Below are positions 1-8,529 of a stretch of DNA of 29,458 bases, piece by piece. The notes below the pieces were generated by a model. The model made no database searches. It was not told where the DNA came from and saw only the letters and a list, made by a program, of their open reading frames with translations. This stretch comes from JBGCED01 sp045106055. Lineage in GTDB: Bacteria; Pseudomonadota; Alphaproteobacteria; CBDDJK01. The stretch spans positions 1 through 29,458 of the forward strand of contig JBGCED010000091.1 of the NCBI GenBank assembly GCA_045106055.1, written 5' to 3'. The translations under genes were made by a program, and so were the position numbers. Numbering within the stretch: position 1 is the stretch's first letter; each line of letters begins with the position of its first letter.

Positions 1-60
1 AGCGCGACTGAGCGCCGCTGCCAGTGCAGCGTAAGCCTAGCGGCGTGTGAGCGTGTAAGC
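1..60 (+). repeat. Double-hairpin intergenic repeat, copy 1 (left part may be cut by window edge)
   Basis: A short weak stem (GCGC 2-5 with GCGC 12-15) is followed by a perfect stem CGCTGC (16-21), loop CAGT, GCAGCG (26-31), and then the conserved tail GTAAGCCTAGCGGCGTGTGA. Bases 37-60 recur exactly at 25418-25441 and 25445-25468. The copy lies just past the 3' end of the phosphoenolpyruvate carboxylase gene. A further small inverted repeat, GTGTAA (53-58) with TTACAC (67-72), could help end that gene's neighbour or the repeat itself. Orientation is given relative to the other copies. Confidence 0.75.
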
Positions 61-73
61 GTTTATTTACACC

Positions 74-2929
74 CTATCCAATCGCTTTGTTTAAATGGGC
101 GATGTTTAGCGATATTTGGCGCATTTCAGTGTAAAGCTTGGTGATGGGTTCAATATATTTGGTACGGGCTTGCGAATAATCATAAATTTCATCTTCTTCA
201 TTTTTTGCACCGTCACTTTCTGCCATGGGAAAGGCGCGGTAAAGAATTTGGGTTGCATGATCAATGTCCAAATGCAAGCACAAGGTCATCACATCCTCAA
301 CCCTTGCTTCTGGATTGGTGGAAAAGGCGGGCAATAATGGAATTTGTAAAAATAATTTCATCATTAATGCAAGCCTTAGCGCATGTTGATCATCGCTAAA
401 TTGCTGTTCTTCCAAGGATTGGCACTGCGTTAAAATTGGTGCTAATTGCGCATTTAATGCCCGTTCCTGATCCGTTATCGGGTCTAGGATGCGGTTCATA
501 AAATGCTGCAACCGATGCCCATCTTGCGCCAAAATGGCAACAATATGGCTGGCGCTATTGTAAAAATCCATCTTGTTCAGCAGCCGCGCAATATGGCGCG
601 CGGCGCGTCTTTCAGAAGCGGGCAAGGTCGCTTGCAAGCGCAGCCAGAATAAGGGGTTATAAAGTTCAATATATGCCATCAGCACATCAAGCTTGCTGCG
701 CGATAGTGTAATTGCAATCAGCCCAAATAGCTGGGTTAAGCGCGCGGATTTTGAAAGCGCGGATAAAAACCATTCCTCGTCGCGCCCAATCGCATTTCCA
801 GCCCCAGCAAGCACCGTTGCATTCCAACCAAGCTGCATTAAAATCGCATTTTGCGGGATGGCGCGCATATGAACCGCTTTGATGCGCGAATATGCCTTTG
901 CGCCTTCATTTTGGCGTTTTAACTGCCGCGATCCCGTGGGGTAAAGCAGATTTGGACCAAACCCGAATAATAGCTGTCCAAAATCCTTTGCTTCCATCAT
1001 TCTACGGTTGAAATCTTGCAGACTTAGGAAAAAATCCAATGAAGAATCATGGGCATCATAAAAAGGATCATTGCATTCATCGGGAATAAGCGGGGTAAAG
1101 ACATCTTGAATGATGCGGGTCATCACCCCATAAGCAAGGCTGGGCGTTTTAAAATAAACATAGCCATCGCCGCCTTGAAAGCTGGCTTCTGCTTTGATTT
1201 TATTGCCATTTTGATGAAATTCATTGCGCGCATAGGGGCTTAATATATAGCGCAATCGCGTCTTCATCCCCAAAGGATGCGCGCCGCGCCCAATGCTTTC
1301 ACCATGCGTGTTAAATAAAATCACTTGAATATGGGCAAGCCCTTTTGCTTTTAAAATGGCGGCAAGCTTAATGTGAAAACGCTCGACCGCAAGCCCCGCT
1401 GCGGCTTGACCAAGATGCCGCCCTGCATCTGAAAAGCCTGTTTGCACCGCGATTGTGCCGCGCTTGGTAATATATTCCATAAAGGCTTGGTGACCCAGCA
1501 AGGTTTCAATGATGGTTGCGCCATGTTCCAATGCGTCAGGGGTTTCAAATAAAGGCGAAATATCAACCTTTTCTTCAATTCCATAGCGTTTTGCAAGATA
1601 TAGCGCGGCAAGCACGGTAAATGCGCCATCACATTCCGCGATTAAGATTCGAATCGGAGTCTTGCAATCTGCCATTTCAAGAAAATGCTGCACCAGCATG
1701 AATAAACGCCGCCCCGAACTTTGTTCGCGTGCAATTTCATTAAAGCCAACATGGCGCGGCTGCAGCTGATCAAATAATTTAAGCAAATTTCGGGTGGCAA
1801 TCCGCTGCAAGGCGGGATCGGTCGGCTCGCCCTCTAATTCAATCAAATGGCGGACACTATTATGCACTTGGATTGCGTTTAAACGCACATGCAGCTTTGC
1901 GCTGGAAAGCCCCATCGCCCGCAACATTGCTTTTTGAACCAGCAACGCATTTTTTAATTCCCGATTATCGGCTTGATCAATTAGCGTATCAATCGCGGAT
2001 TGCAGCTGATCAGGGTCAACATAATCTTGGGCTTTGGGCTGGTCGATGCCTGATTTTGCATCAAAATTCACAAATTGCGCAGTTTGACGATGTTTTAAAT
2101 CGGCTTCTGTCTTTAGCTGCCTTGCAAGCCCAGCAATATTGCTTGCGATTGGTTTTGCGCTTGGCCAGCTGGCAAGCCCTTGAAAATCTTGTGCCATCAT
2201 GGTTAGGAAATTGGCATTGGCTTGCAGCCGAAACCCGACGCTGCTGGTCCAGCCAATATCGGTGCGCCCATCCATATCAAGCCCAACCCAGCTTGCGATA
2301 TCCATCAAAATTGGGCAAAATTGATGGACCTGTTCGGGATAATGCGCAGCGCAAAGGTCAATCAAGATCGCAAGCGCCCGTTTTAGCGCGTTACGGGCAT
2401 AAAGAATTGCCTGTTCTGCCTGTTCAAACTCTGCATCAAGGGTAATTGGCGTTTCTGGCTGCTGCGCCTTGGAAGCCATATGATCCAGCATCTGATCGCG
2501 CGCTTCCAGTGAAAGCGGCAATCCGCTTGAATCTTCCCCTGCTGCCAATGCTGCAATTTGCTGCATCCATTGATCTTTGATTGCAAAAGTCGGATGGGCG
2601 GTAAATACCATGCCAAAACGGCAATGATCAAAATTATCGGCAAACCGTTTAAAATCATGCTTTTTCTGTGATTTGTCTGATTTTGCCTGTGGTTCATATA
2701 GGCAGCGTTCAAACAAAGCGCGAATGGTCTGATCATTTTGATCTTGATCCAAATCCCCAATATAGCTTGCAAGCGATGAAGCCCGCAGCCCGATTGCGCG
2801 TTTGCGCGCATGGTTTAGCGTGGGGGCAATATGATGCGGAATATCGCCTGCGCTAAGCTTTTCCCATTGATCAAAATGATCCAGCGCATTTGCGATGATG
2901 GGGTTGACCAAGCGGTTATTTTCAGCCAT
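74..2929 (-). CDS. ppc: Phosphoenolpyruvate carboxylase, divergent form
   Basis: 951 residues, close to the family length of about 880-960. The enzyme adds bicarbonate to phosphoenolpyruvate to give oxaloacetate (anaplerosis, cytoplasm). Visible family features are VFTAHPTF (108-115) with the catalytic-type histidine H112, a GLDMDGR segment near 216-222, VDISPLFETPDALEHG (455-470), the GFSDAGRHLG segment (498-507), and a glycine-rich loop HGESIGRGAHP (542-552). Compared with the Escherichia coli enzyme, the final acid of TAHPTE is Phe, the HGRGGxIGRGG loop is two residues shorter and lacks its first Arg, the Lys of SDSAKDAG is Arg, and the C-terminus ends NKAIG instead of RNTG. An AGGA ribosome site lies about 10 bases before the start (2945-2942 on the minus strand). 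Membership of the family is clear; full catalytic equivalence is not certain. Confidence 0.85.
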   Translation of the reverse strand: MAENNRLVNPIIANALDHFDQWEKLSAGDIPHHIAPTLNHARKRAIGLRASSLASYIGDLDQDQNDQTIRALFERCLYEPQAKSDKSQKKHDFKRFADNFDHCRFGMVFTAHPTFAIKDQWMQQIAALAAGEDSSGLPLSLEARDQMLDHMASKAQQPETPITLDAEFEQAEQAILYARNALKRALAILIDLCAAHYPEQVHQFCPILMDIASWVGLDMDGRTDIGWTSSVGFRLQANANFLTMMAQDFQGLASWPSAKPIASNIAGLARQLKTEADLKHRQTAQFVNFDAKSGIDQPKAQDYVDPDQLQSAIDTLIDQADNRELKNALLVQKAMLRAMGLSSAKLHVRLNAIQVHNSVRHLIELEGEPTDPALQRIATRNLLKLFDQLQPRHVGFNEIAREQSSGRRLFMLVQHFLEMADCKTPIRILIAECDGAFTVLAALYLAKRYGIEEKVDISPLFETPDALEHGATIIETLLGHQAFMEYITKRGTIAVQTGFSDAGRHLGQAAAGLAVERFHIKLAAILKAKGLAHIQVILFNTHGESIGRGAHPLGMKTRLRYILSPYARNEFHQNGNKIKAEASFQGGDGYVYFKTPSLAYGVMTRIIQDVFTPLIPDECNDPFYDAHDSSLDFFLSLQDFNRRMMEAKDFGQLLFGFGPNLLYPTGSRQLKRQNEGAKAYSRIKAVHMRAIPQNAILMQLGWNATVLAGAGNAIGRDEEWFLSALSKSARLTQLFGLIAITLSRSKLDVLMAYIELYNPLFWLRLQATLPASERRAARHIARLLNKMDFYNSASHIVAILAQDGHRLQHFMNRILDPITDQERALNAQLAPILTQCQSLEEQQFSDDQHALRLALMMKLFLQIPLLPAFSTNPEARVEDVMTLCLHLDIDHATQILYRAFPMAESDGAKNEEDEIYDYSQARTKYIEPITKLYTEMRQISLNIAHLNKAIG

Positions 2930-2964
2930 TTTTAATAAATCCTTTTGAGGTGGCTTTTATTGTT

Positions 2965-2994
2965 TTGAAAAAGCAATAATATGTATAGTATGAT
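2965..2994 (+). promoter_or_regulatory. Predicted sigma70-type promoter for the TerB-like gene
   Basis: TTGAAA (2965-2970), 18-base spacer, TATGAT (2989-2994). It lies in the short divergent gap between ppc and the TerB-like gene and points to the right. An imperfect inverted repeat (TTATTG with CAATAA, 2957-2978) overlaps the -35 region and could be a regulator site. This is a pattern match only. Confidence 0.45.
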
Positions 2995-3026
2995 TTACAA
3001 ACACCATCAGCGTGAAAGCAAAAATT

Positions 3027-3470
3027 ATGAATGAAAGCCTTAGCCCAAATGAACCCAAAGATCAAGAAGCAGGGTTGCATCGCGCCTTGATTGATTGCAT
3101 GACGCTTGCAAGCGCGGCTGATAATTTGCTTAAACCCGTTGAAATGCGCTTGCTTGGGTCATTGGTCGCGCATTTGCCTGTATTTAAGGATTTTGATCTG
3201 CATCATTTATCGCTTTATGTGGATGATTGTCTTGATCGGCTGAAACAAAGTAACAGCCTTGATGATATGATTGCCGAAATTGCAAGCAATCTTCCCCCTT
3301 CAATGCATGAAACCGCTTATGCGCTGGCGGTTGATGTGGTTGCTGCCGATTTAAATACCAGTGATGCCGAACTTAGCTTTTTGCAATTATTGCGGCAGAC
3401 TTTGGGGCTTGACCGCTTAATTTGTGCGGGCATTGAACGCGGTGCGCGTGCGCATTTTCAAACGCCTTAA
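3027..3470 (+). CDS. TerB-like (tellurite resistance TerB domain) protein
   Basis: 147 residues from ATG 3027; an in-frame GTG at 3012 would add five residues, and neither start has a strong ribosome site. The protein is helical and acidic, with two similar halves. The first has ASAADNLLKPVEMRLL (about 29-44). The second has AADLNTSDAELSFLQLLRQ (about 104-122). This paired Asp-x-x-x-x-x-x-Glu pattern is typical of TerB-domain proteins, which bind divalent metal through conserved acids. No signal peptide or membrane segment is seen. The cellular role of the many stand-alone alphaproteobacterial TerB proteins is unknown, and no other ter gene is present. It probably shares a transcript with the solute-binding protein 20 bases downstream. 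Confidence 0.55.
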   Translation: MNESLSPNEPKDQEAGLHRALIDCMTLASAADNLLKPVEMRLLGSLVAHLPVFKDFDLHHLSLYVDDCLDRLKQSNSLDDMIAEIASNLPPSMHETAYALAVDVVAADLNTSDAELSFLQLLRQTLGLDRLICAGIERGARAHFQTP

Positions 3471-3490
3471 AAAAACCAATCCGAACATTG

Positions 3491-5110
3491 ATGAATCATA
3501 TCGTGAAATATAAAATCCTGTTATGGCTTATGCCTGTGCTTTTATTGCTGGGGGCGGTCATTAGCCCCCCGCGTGAAGCAGCGGCATTAACCCTTTGCAC
3601 CACCAGCGATCCAGGGCATTTTGATCCCTCGGCAATGGTGGCGCATCCCGCAGATAAAAGCTGGTCGCTGTTAATTTATGAACGGTTGGTGCAGCTTGAT
3701 CCGTCGGGTGAAACCGTATCGCCTGCGCTGGCAACCAGCTGGGAAATCAGCGATGATGGCAAAACCTATCGTTTTCAGCTGCGCCAAAATGTGGCGTTTC
3801 ACTCCAATATTTTCTTTAAGCCCACCCGCTTTTTGAACGCAGATGATGTGGTTTACAGCTTTAAGCGTTTGCAAGATCAAGATCATTCACTTTACGCATG
3901 GAATGGGCTTAACCGATCCGAATTTGACCAAAGCACACTTGGAATTTACTTAACGGATGTTCGGAAAATATCTGATTTTGAGGTGGAATTTGAATTTTCA
4001 CAAGCGCATTCTGAATTATTGGTAAATTTCAGCCATGATTTTTCATCGATCATATCTGCAGAATATGGCGCAATTTTAACGCAAAACCAATCCATAGAAG
4101 ATTATTTTCGCTATCCCGTTGGCACAGGTCCTTATCGTTTGGTGTCTTATCATAAGGATGTGCTTGTTAATCTAAGGCCGTTTTCTGTCACTTGGCAGCA
4201 AACAACGCTTGATCCTAATATTTTAATTGTGCCTTATGAAGATGAGCAAATGCGGATTGAGAAATTATTACAAAATGAATGCGATATTATTCCCAATATC
4301 AGCCCCAAAAACATAGAATTAATGCGCGATCAATTACAAATAGAGCTGATAAAACTGGCATCCACCAAGACAATTTATCTTGCCTATAACACCAAAGCTG
4401 CGCCAATGAATGCACCGCTGGTCAGGCAAGGGTTGGAGCGTTCAATTAATAAATTCGTGATTCAAGATGCGATCTATAATAATTATGCCGATATTTTATA
4501 TTCCCCCATTCCTTCTGGAAATTGGTCGTATAATGACCGTTTAGAGGGGATGTATGGCTATTCCATAACCGATTCACGGGAATTATTTAATCAAGCAAGC
4601 AGCCTTAATTTTGATTTAACCTTGTGGCTTCCCGAACAAGCAACCGTGGATATGCCCGATCCTGAATTATTTGTTGAAATTTTGGCGGCGGATTGGGCAC
4701 TTGCTGGGGTACAGCTAAGCGCTGAATTTGTTTCAAATGATGAATTATTGCGCCTTGCCGCAGACCCAAACCGCCTTGGTGCGGTGCTGCTGTTCAATCA
4801 AACAAGCCAAGGCGCGCCTGAAAGCTATCTTGATCAATTTCGCTGCAATAGTCAGCAAAATTATGCCCATTGGTGCAATGAAATATTTGAACGCTTGATG
4901 CAAGCGGCGGATTTTGAAACAGATTTGGATATTCGCTATGAATATTATCTGCGCGCGCAAGAAGTGATTATGGAAGAAACCCCGATCAGCCCGCTATTCA
5001 GCCATTTTCTATATATTCCAATCAATAAGCAGGTAAAGGGATTTTATTTAACCCAGCAAGGGCTTTATAATTTAATCGGTGTCACCAAAACCCGCAATGC
5101 TCAATTTTAA
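3491..5110 (+). CDS. Extracellular solute-binding protein, family 5 (peptide/SapA/DppA type)
   Basis: 539 residues from ATG 3491 (a TTG at 3488 is also in frame). An N-terminal signal peptide with a hydrophobic stretch LLWLMPVLLLLGAVI and a likely cleavage after REAAA directs it to the periplasm. Family-5 features include the early FDPSAMVAHPADKSWSLLIYE segment, LATSWEISDDGKTYRFQLRQNVAFHS, and ADDVVYSFKRLQDQ, the usual signature for peptide, nickel and antimicrobial-peptide binding proteins. No lipobox is present. No ABC permease or ATPase lies next to it, so it is an orphan binding protein here. A short AT hairpin (TTCTAA 5119-5124 with TTAGAA 5129-5134) lies after the stop, between this gene and the convergent permease gene. 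The ligand cannot be told from sequence. Confidence 0.8.
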   Translation: MNHIVKYKILLWLMPVLLLLGAVISPPREAAALTLCTTSDPGHFDPSAMVAHPADKSWSLLIYERLVQLDPSGETVSPALATSWEISDDGKTYRFQLRQNVAFHSNIFFKPTRFLNADDVVYSFKRLQDQDHSLYAWNGLNRSEFDQSTLGIYLTDVRKISDFEVEFEFSQAHSELLVNFSHDFSSIISAEYGAILTQNQSIEDYFRYPVGTGPYRLVSYHKDVLVNLRPFSVTWQQTTLDPNILIVPYEDEQMRIEKLLQNECDIIPNISPKNIELMRDQLQIELIKLASTKTIYLAYNTKAAPMNAPLVRQGLERSINKFVIQDAIYNNYADILYSPIPSGNWSYNDRLEGMYGYSITDSRELFNQASSLNFDLTLWLPEQATVDMPDPELFVEILAADWALAGVQLSAEFVSNDELLRLAADPNRLGAVLLFNQTSQGAPESYLDQFRCNSQQNYAHWCNEIFERLMQAADFETDLDIRYEYYLRAQEVIMEETPISPLFSHFLYIPINKQVKGFYLTQQGLYNLIGVTKTRNAQF

Positions 5111-5190
5111 CCAGCATATTCTAAAATATTAGAAACAATCGAAATGAATACAAAATCATGTTGGAAAATTGGTGCTTATTCCCCCTTCCC

Positions 5191-5946
5191 TTAAAATAGC
5201 GAATGAAGCAGCCTGATCGCGACATACAGAATCAGTAAGGCGGTAAGCATTTTGACGGCACGCATGTTGATTTTTAATGCGCCAAGCCATGATCCAATCT
5301 GTCCGCCAATCAACACCGCAATAAGCAAAAGCCAATATGAAGATAATGCGCTGAAAATAAAGCCTGAATCATTAATTTTCATCATTTGCCCAATGATCCC
5401 TGCGCATGAATTAACAAGAATGAATAAGCTGCAAGCGCCCGCAATATTTTTGGAATTGCTCCATCTTACAAAATGCAAGATCGGGGCTAGAAAAATACCG
5501 CCGCCAATGCCTGTTAAACCCGCGATAAACCCCAAAATCAGCCCAACAAGCAGCGGAACATAATAAGAAGATACAGGCTTTATGGCTGCTTTGGTTTGTG
5601 TTGGCTCATGCTTATCAGGCCATAACATTTTAACCCCAGACAATAGCAATGCCCCGCCAAGCAGCCCAATAAAAATAGATTCAGAAACCGTGATAAACCC
5701 ACCCAGCCAAGCCGCAGGCACAGAAAAAACAATCCACGGTAAAATATGATTCAGTTTAATGTGACCCGCACGGGCAAAATGCCAAACCCCGCCACTAACC
5801 ACAATAATATTGCAGCCTAGGGCAATGAATGGCAATATCCGATAATCGGTATCATTTAGCACCAATAGCGCATTATAGGTTGATCCGCCGCCAAACCCAA
5901 CACATGCATAAATCAGCGCGGTCACAAAAAATAAGGCAGTCAACAT
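5191..5946 (-). CDS. TSUP/TauE-SafE family membrane permease, candidate sulfite exporter
   Basis: 251 residues, almost entirely hydrophobic, with about eight predicted transmembrane segments. The two internal halves carry the family signatures GFGGGS (17-22) and GIGGGIFLAPIL (about 146-157). TSUP proteins export anions such as sulfite, sulfoacetate or sulfate; several desulfonation gene clusters carry one (TauZ, SuyZ, CuyZ types). It lies on the opposite strand, about 2.7 kb from the sulfonate operon and separated from it by ispB and the repressor gene, so a link with sulfite export is inference. No strong Shine-Dalgarno sequence precedes the start. Confidence 0.85.
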   Translation of the reverse strand: MLTALFFVTALIYACVGFGGGSTYNALLVLNDTDYRILPFIALGCNIIVVSGGVWHFARAGHIKLNHILPWIVFSVPAAWLGGFITVSESIFIGLLGGALLLSGVKMLWPDKHEPTQTKAAIKPVSSYYVPLLVGLILGFIAGLTGIGGGIFLAPILHFVRWSNSKNIAGACSLFILVNSCAGIIGQMMKINDSGFIFSALSSYWLLLIAVLIGGQIGSWLGALKINMRAVKMLTALLILYVAIRLLHSLF

Positions 5947-6293
5947 GATCTGGCTATGTTAATTTTAATATATTGAAATTTAAGGGTGGATTAGTATGCG
6001 CGGCGCAAGTCACACGGCAACATGCGCATAAAGTAAATCAGCGCATAAAGAATTTATTTGACCTTAAACACGCCTGATGAATTTGGTGTTTTTTTATTTA
6101 TAATATTATTATTTTATTATAATGGATGGTTTGATTTAGATCAAGCCAAAGATAAAATGATCTTGCTTTGTTTTAAGCCTTATAAAGCCATATTATGCTT
6201 CCTAAGCCCTTGCACCCATAAAGCTTTTTGGCTATATAGGCTTCATATAAAAGATGAAGTTCAAACAGCATGGTATGATTTTAAGGCGTTTTT
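5947..6293. other. AT-rich intergenic region between the divergent permease and ispB genes
   Basis: About 350 bases with no convincing gene. It must contain the leftward start signals of the permease gene, which I cannot pinpoint. At its right end it holds a good promoter for ispB. A 90-codon open frame runs across it but has no ribosome site, low-complexity content and overlaps the start of ispB. Confidence 0.6.
6210..6238 (+). promoter_or_regulatory. Predicted promoter of ispB
   Basis: TTGCAC (6210-6215), 17-base spacer, TATATA (6233-6238), about 55 bases before the ispB start codon. A small inverted repeat (TTCAT 6242-6246 with ATGAA 6254-6258) lies at the expected transcript start. Pattern match only. 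Confidence 0.5.
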
Positions 6294-7403
6294 ATGCTTG
6301 TTCAAAATGATTATGACGCTAGCCTGTTAAAGGAAAAGCCTGATGCGCTTGCGCAGCTGTGGCATAAATTTGCCCAACAGAAAATCCTGCTTGAAGAAAA
6401 AATAAAAGCGCAATATGGGCATCATATTCCGATTATCCCCCAAATTTCGGATCATTTATTTGGCGCGGGCGGTAAGCGATTGCGCCCTTTATTATGTTTT
6501 GCCAGCGCATCCTTATCCCGTGCAAGATTCAATCAAGATCATTCCTTTGCGGGGCAAGATGATAAGGTGATTGGGCTTGCCGCCGCGATTGAATATTTAC
6601 ATAGTGCAAGTCTGCTGCATGATGATGTGGTGGATGGCAGCGCGCTGCGGCGCGGCAATAAAACCGCACATACGCTGTGGGGAAACAGTGCGGCGATCTT
6701 GGTTGGCGATTATTTATTTGCCAATGCGTTTCAAATGATCACCGATTGCGATTCGTTAAATATTATGAATATTCTGGCGCGCACCACAAAAAAGCTTGCA
6801 GAAGGACAGCTGTTGGAGCTAACAGGCGCTTATAATCTGGATCAAACGATTGAGGATTATATGGCGATGATTACCGCAAAAACCGCCTTTTTATTTGCGG
6901 CATCGGCTGAAATGGGGGCGGCAATCCATTGCGGGGCTGAAAGCTATGATGAACATGATCCATTCATTCGCGGGCTTGCTGATTATGGCAAGGGGCTTGG
7001 CATTGCCTTTCAATTAATTGATGATGTGATTGATTATGATTCAAGCGATGCGGCGATGGGCAAAGCGCAGGGAGATGATTTTTTTGAAGGCAAAATCACT
7101 TTGCCAATTTTATTATTATATCAAAAGCTGGATGAGCGTCAGCGCGCATGGCTGCAAGCAATTTTTGATCCCGCGCAGCCTAGAACGCAGGCGCAATTTA
7201 CCGAAATTTGTCAGTTTTTAACGGATTTCAAGGTGATTGAACAAGCGGGCAGCATGGCGAATCAAGCCATTAAGGATGCGCAAGCCGCGCTGGATCATGC
7301 AATGAAGACCTTGGATTTACAAAAAGAACCAGACGCGGAAGCAAAGCATATTGCCAATTTATTGATGGCGCTTGCCCCGCAAACCTTGGCGCGGATCAGC
7401 TGA
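6294..7403 (+). CDS. ispB: All-trans polyprenyl (octaprenyl/decaprenyl) diphosphate synthase
   Basis: 369 residues. It condenses isopentenyl diphosphate units onto an allylic starter to make the ubiquinone side chain; it acts in the cytoplasm at the membrane. Key residues are GGKRLRP (59-65), the first aspartate-rich motif DDVVD (110-114) and the second DDVID (243-247). The residue five before the first motif is a small Ala (105), which fits a long-chain product; the exact chain length (C40 or C50) is not fixed by this. The start is supported by AAGG at 6283-6286, seven bases upstream. The stop codon is embedded in a palindrome that also ends the convergent repressor gene, with an 8-base overlap. 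Confidence 0.9.
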   Translation: MLVQNDYDASLLKEKPDALAQLWHKFAQQKILLEEKIKAQYGHHIPIIPQISDHLFGAGGKRLRPLLCFASASLSRARFNQDHSFAGQDDKVIGLAAAIEYLHSASLLHDDVVDGSALRRGNKTAHTLWGNSAAILVGDYLFANAFQMITDCDSLNIMNILARTTKKLAEGQLLELTGAYNLDQTIEDYMAMITAKTAFLFAASAEMGAAIHCGAESYDEHDPFIRGLADYGKGLGIAFQLIDDVIDYDSSDAAMGKAQGDDFFEGKITLPILLLYQKLDERQRAWLQAIFDPAQPRTQAQFTEICQFLTDFKVIEQAGSMANQAIKDAQAALDHAMKTLDLQKEPDAEAKHIANLLMALAPQTLARIS

Positions 7404-8427
7404 TTTTAGCTTGAGGTGGAGCAAGCGATTCCCGCTTGATCAGATCAAAATCAATTTTGATGTTTTTTTGAACATCCTGCCCCTTTAATAAATCAAGCAA
7501 TAAAATGGCAGCTTGCTGCCCCATACGGCGATGGGGGACATGAATGGTGGTTAGCTTTGGATTGGCGACAGCAGCCAAATCAATATTATCAAAGCCTGTG
7601 ATTGACACATGCTGGGGAATGCTGATTCCCATTTGCTGGGCTTTTGAAATTGCCCCCACCGCAAGCACATCATTCCCGCAAATTACAGCGGTTGTGTTTG
7701 GCGCGCGCTGCATAATATCTTCAAAGGCATCTGCGCCCAAATTAAGTGCGTAATGTGTGTGGATTAAGGTTAAGTCTTGTGGGTCAAGCCCCTTATCTTG
7801 CATTGCGGTCTTTACCCCGTTAACCCGCGCAAGCGCGCGGTCATTGCCATAGGTTGGGGCGGAAATCATCGCAAGATGACGATGCCCTAATGTAATAATT
7901 TCATGGGTGATGGCTGCGGCTGCTGCTTGATTGTCAAAGCCAACGGTTGGATAAAGATAATCCTGTTGATAATTCCACGCCAAGACAAAGGGAATATTGC
8001 GGCTTTCCAAAAAATCATAGGTTTTTTGCGTATGGTTAATGCCAATTAAAAACACGGCATCCGCGCCTTGCGTGATCAAGGTGCGCAGCTGGTTAAATTC
8101 TTGTTCGGGATCATAATTAGAGCTTGCAACCAAAATGGTAAAGCCTGCTTTTGCCAATTCTTCTTGCAAGGCCTGTATCCCGCGCGCAAAGATCGCATTT
8201 TCCATGGTTGGAATAATCACCCCAATCATATTTGAACGATTAGAGGCAAGCATCCGCCCGCCAATATTGGGCGTATAGCCGATTTGATCAATTGCTTGCA
8301 GGATTCTGGCGCGTGTTTTGGCGCTGACCTTATCAGGATTATTAAGGCATCTTGAAACCGTTGCCGTTGAAACCCCGCTAAGGCTTGCAACATCATCAAG
8401 GGTCGGAAGATTTGCCTTTGCCATCAT
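7396..8427 (-). CDS. LacI/GalR-family transcriptional repressor of the DHPS operon
   Basis: 343 residues (a second ATG follows the first). The N-terminal helix-turn-helix is canonical: TLDDVASLSGVSTATVSRCL (about 9-28), followed by the hinge helix region ending TPNIGGRMLASNRS. The rest is the periplasmic-binding-protein-like effector domain (VIIPTMENAIFARGIQ, ICGNDVLAVGAI, ITGFDNIDLA). It is divergent from the sulfonate operon, and two LacI-type operators lie between them, so it very likely represses both that operon and itself. The inducer should be DHPS or a pathway intermediate (inference). A weak ribosome site precedes the start. Confidence 0.88.
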   Translation of the reverse strand: MMAKANLPTLDDVASLSGVSTATVSRCLNNPDKVSAKTRARILQAIDQIGYTPNIGGRMLASNRSNMIGVIIPTMENAIFARGIQALQEELAKAGFTILVASSNYDPEQEFNQLRTLITQGADAVFLIGINHTQKTYDFLESRNIPFVLAWNYQQDYLYPTVGFDNQAAAAAITHEIITLGHRHLAMISAPTYGNDRALARVNGVKTAMQDKGLDPQDLTLIHTHYALNLGADAFEDIMQRAPNTTAVICGNDVLAVGAISKAQQMGISIPQHVSITGFDNIDLAAVANPKLTTIHVPHRRMGQQAAILLLDLLKGQDVQKNIKIDFDLIKRESLAPPQAKIS

Positions 8428-8466
8428 ATTATTTTGCCGTTCATTTATTATTTCTTTTCAAAGCTT

Positions 8467-8495
8467 AATATGCCGTAAGCTTAAAAAAAATGCAA
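8467..8495 (-). promoter_or_regulatory. Predicted promoter of the LacI-family gene
   Basis: On the minus strand: TTGCAT (8495-8490), 17-base spacer, CATATT (8472-8467). The -35 box is the outer arm of the left operator, so repressor binding would block it. About 40 bases separate the -10 box from the start codon. Confidence 0.45.
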
Positions 8496-8505
8496 GCGTT
8501 TGCAT
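8490..8505. promoter_or_regulatory. LacI-family operator O1
   Basis: ATGCAAGCGTTTGCAT: a 16-base palindrome with one mismatched pair and the central CG typical of LacI/GalR operators. Its centre is 24 base pairs from that of O2, close to two helical turns, which would put the two bound dimers on roughly one face of the DNA. Confidence 0.8.
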
Positions 8506-8513
8506 TTTATTCG

Positions 8514-8529
8514 ATGTAAGCGCTTGCAT
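8514..8529. promoter_or_regulatory. LacI-family operator O2
   Basis: ATGTAAGCGCTTGCAT: a 16-base palindrome with one mismatched pair, sharing 14 of 16 bases with O1. The right arm contains the -35 box of the rightward operon promoter. Confidence 0.8.

Noticed and set aside
6058..6330. 90-codon open frame before ispB
   Set aside because: It has no ribosome site, is AT-driven low complexity, overlaps the ispB start and promoter, and shows no family features.
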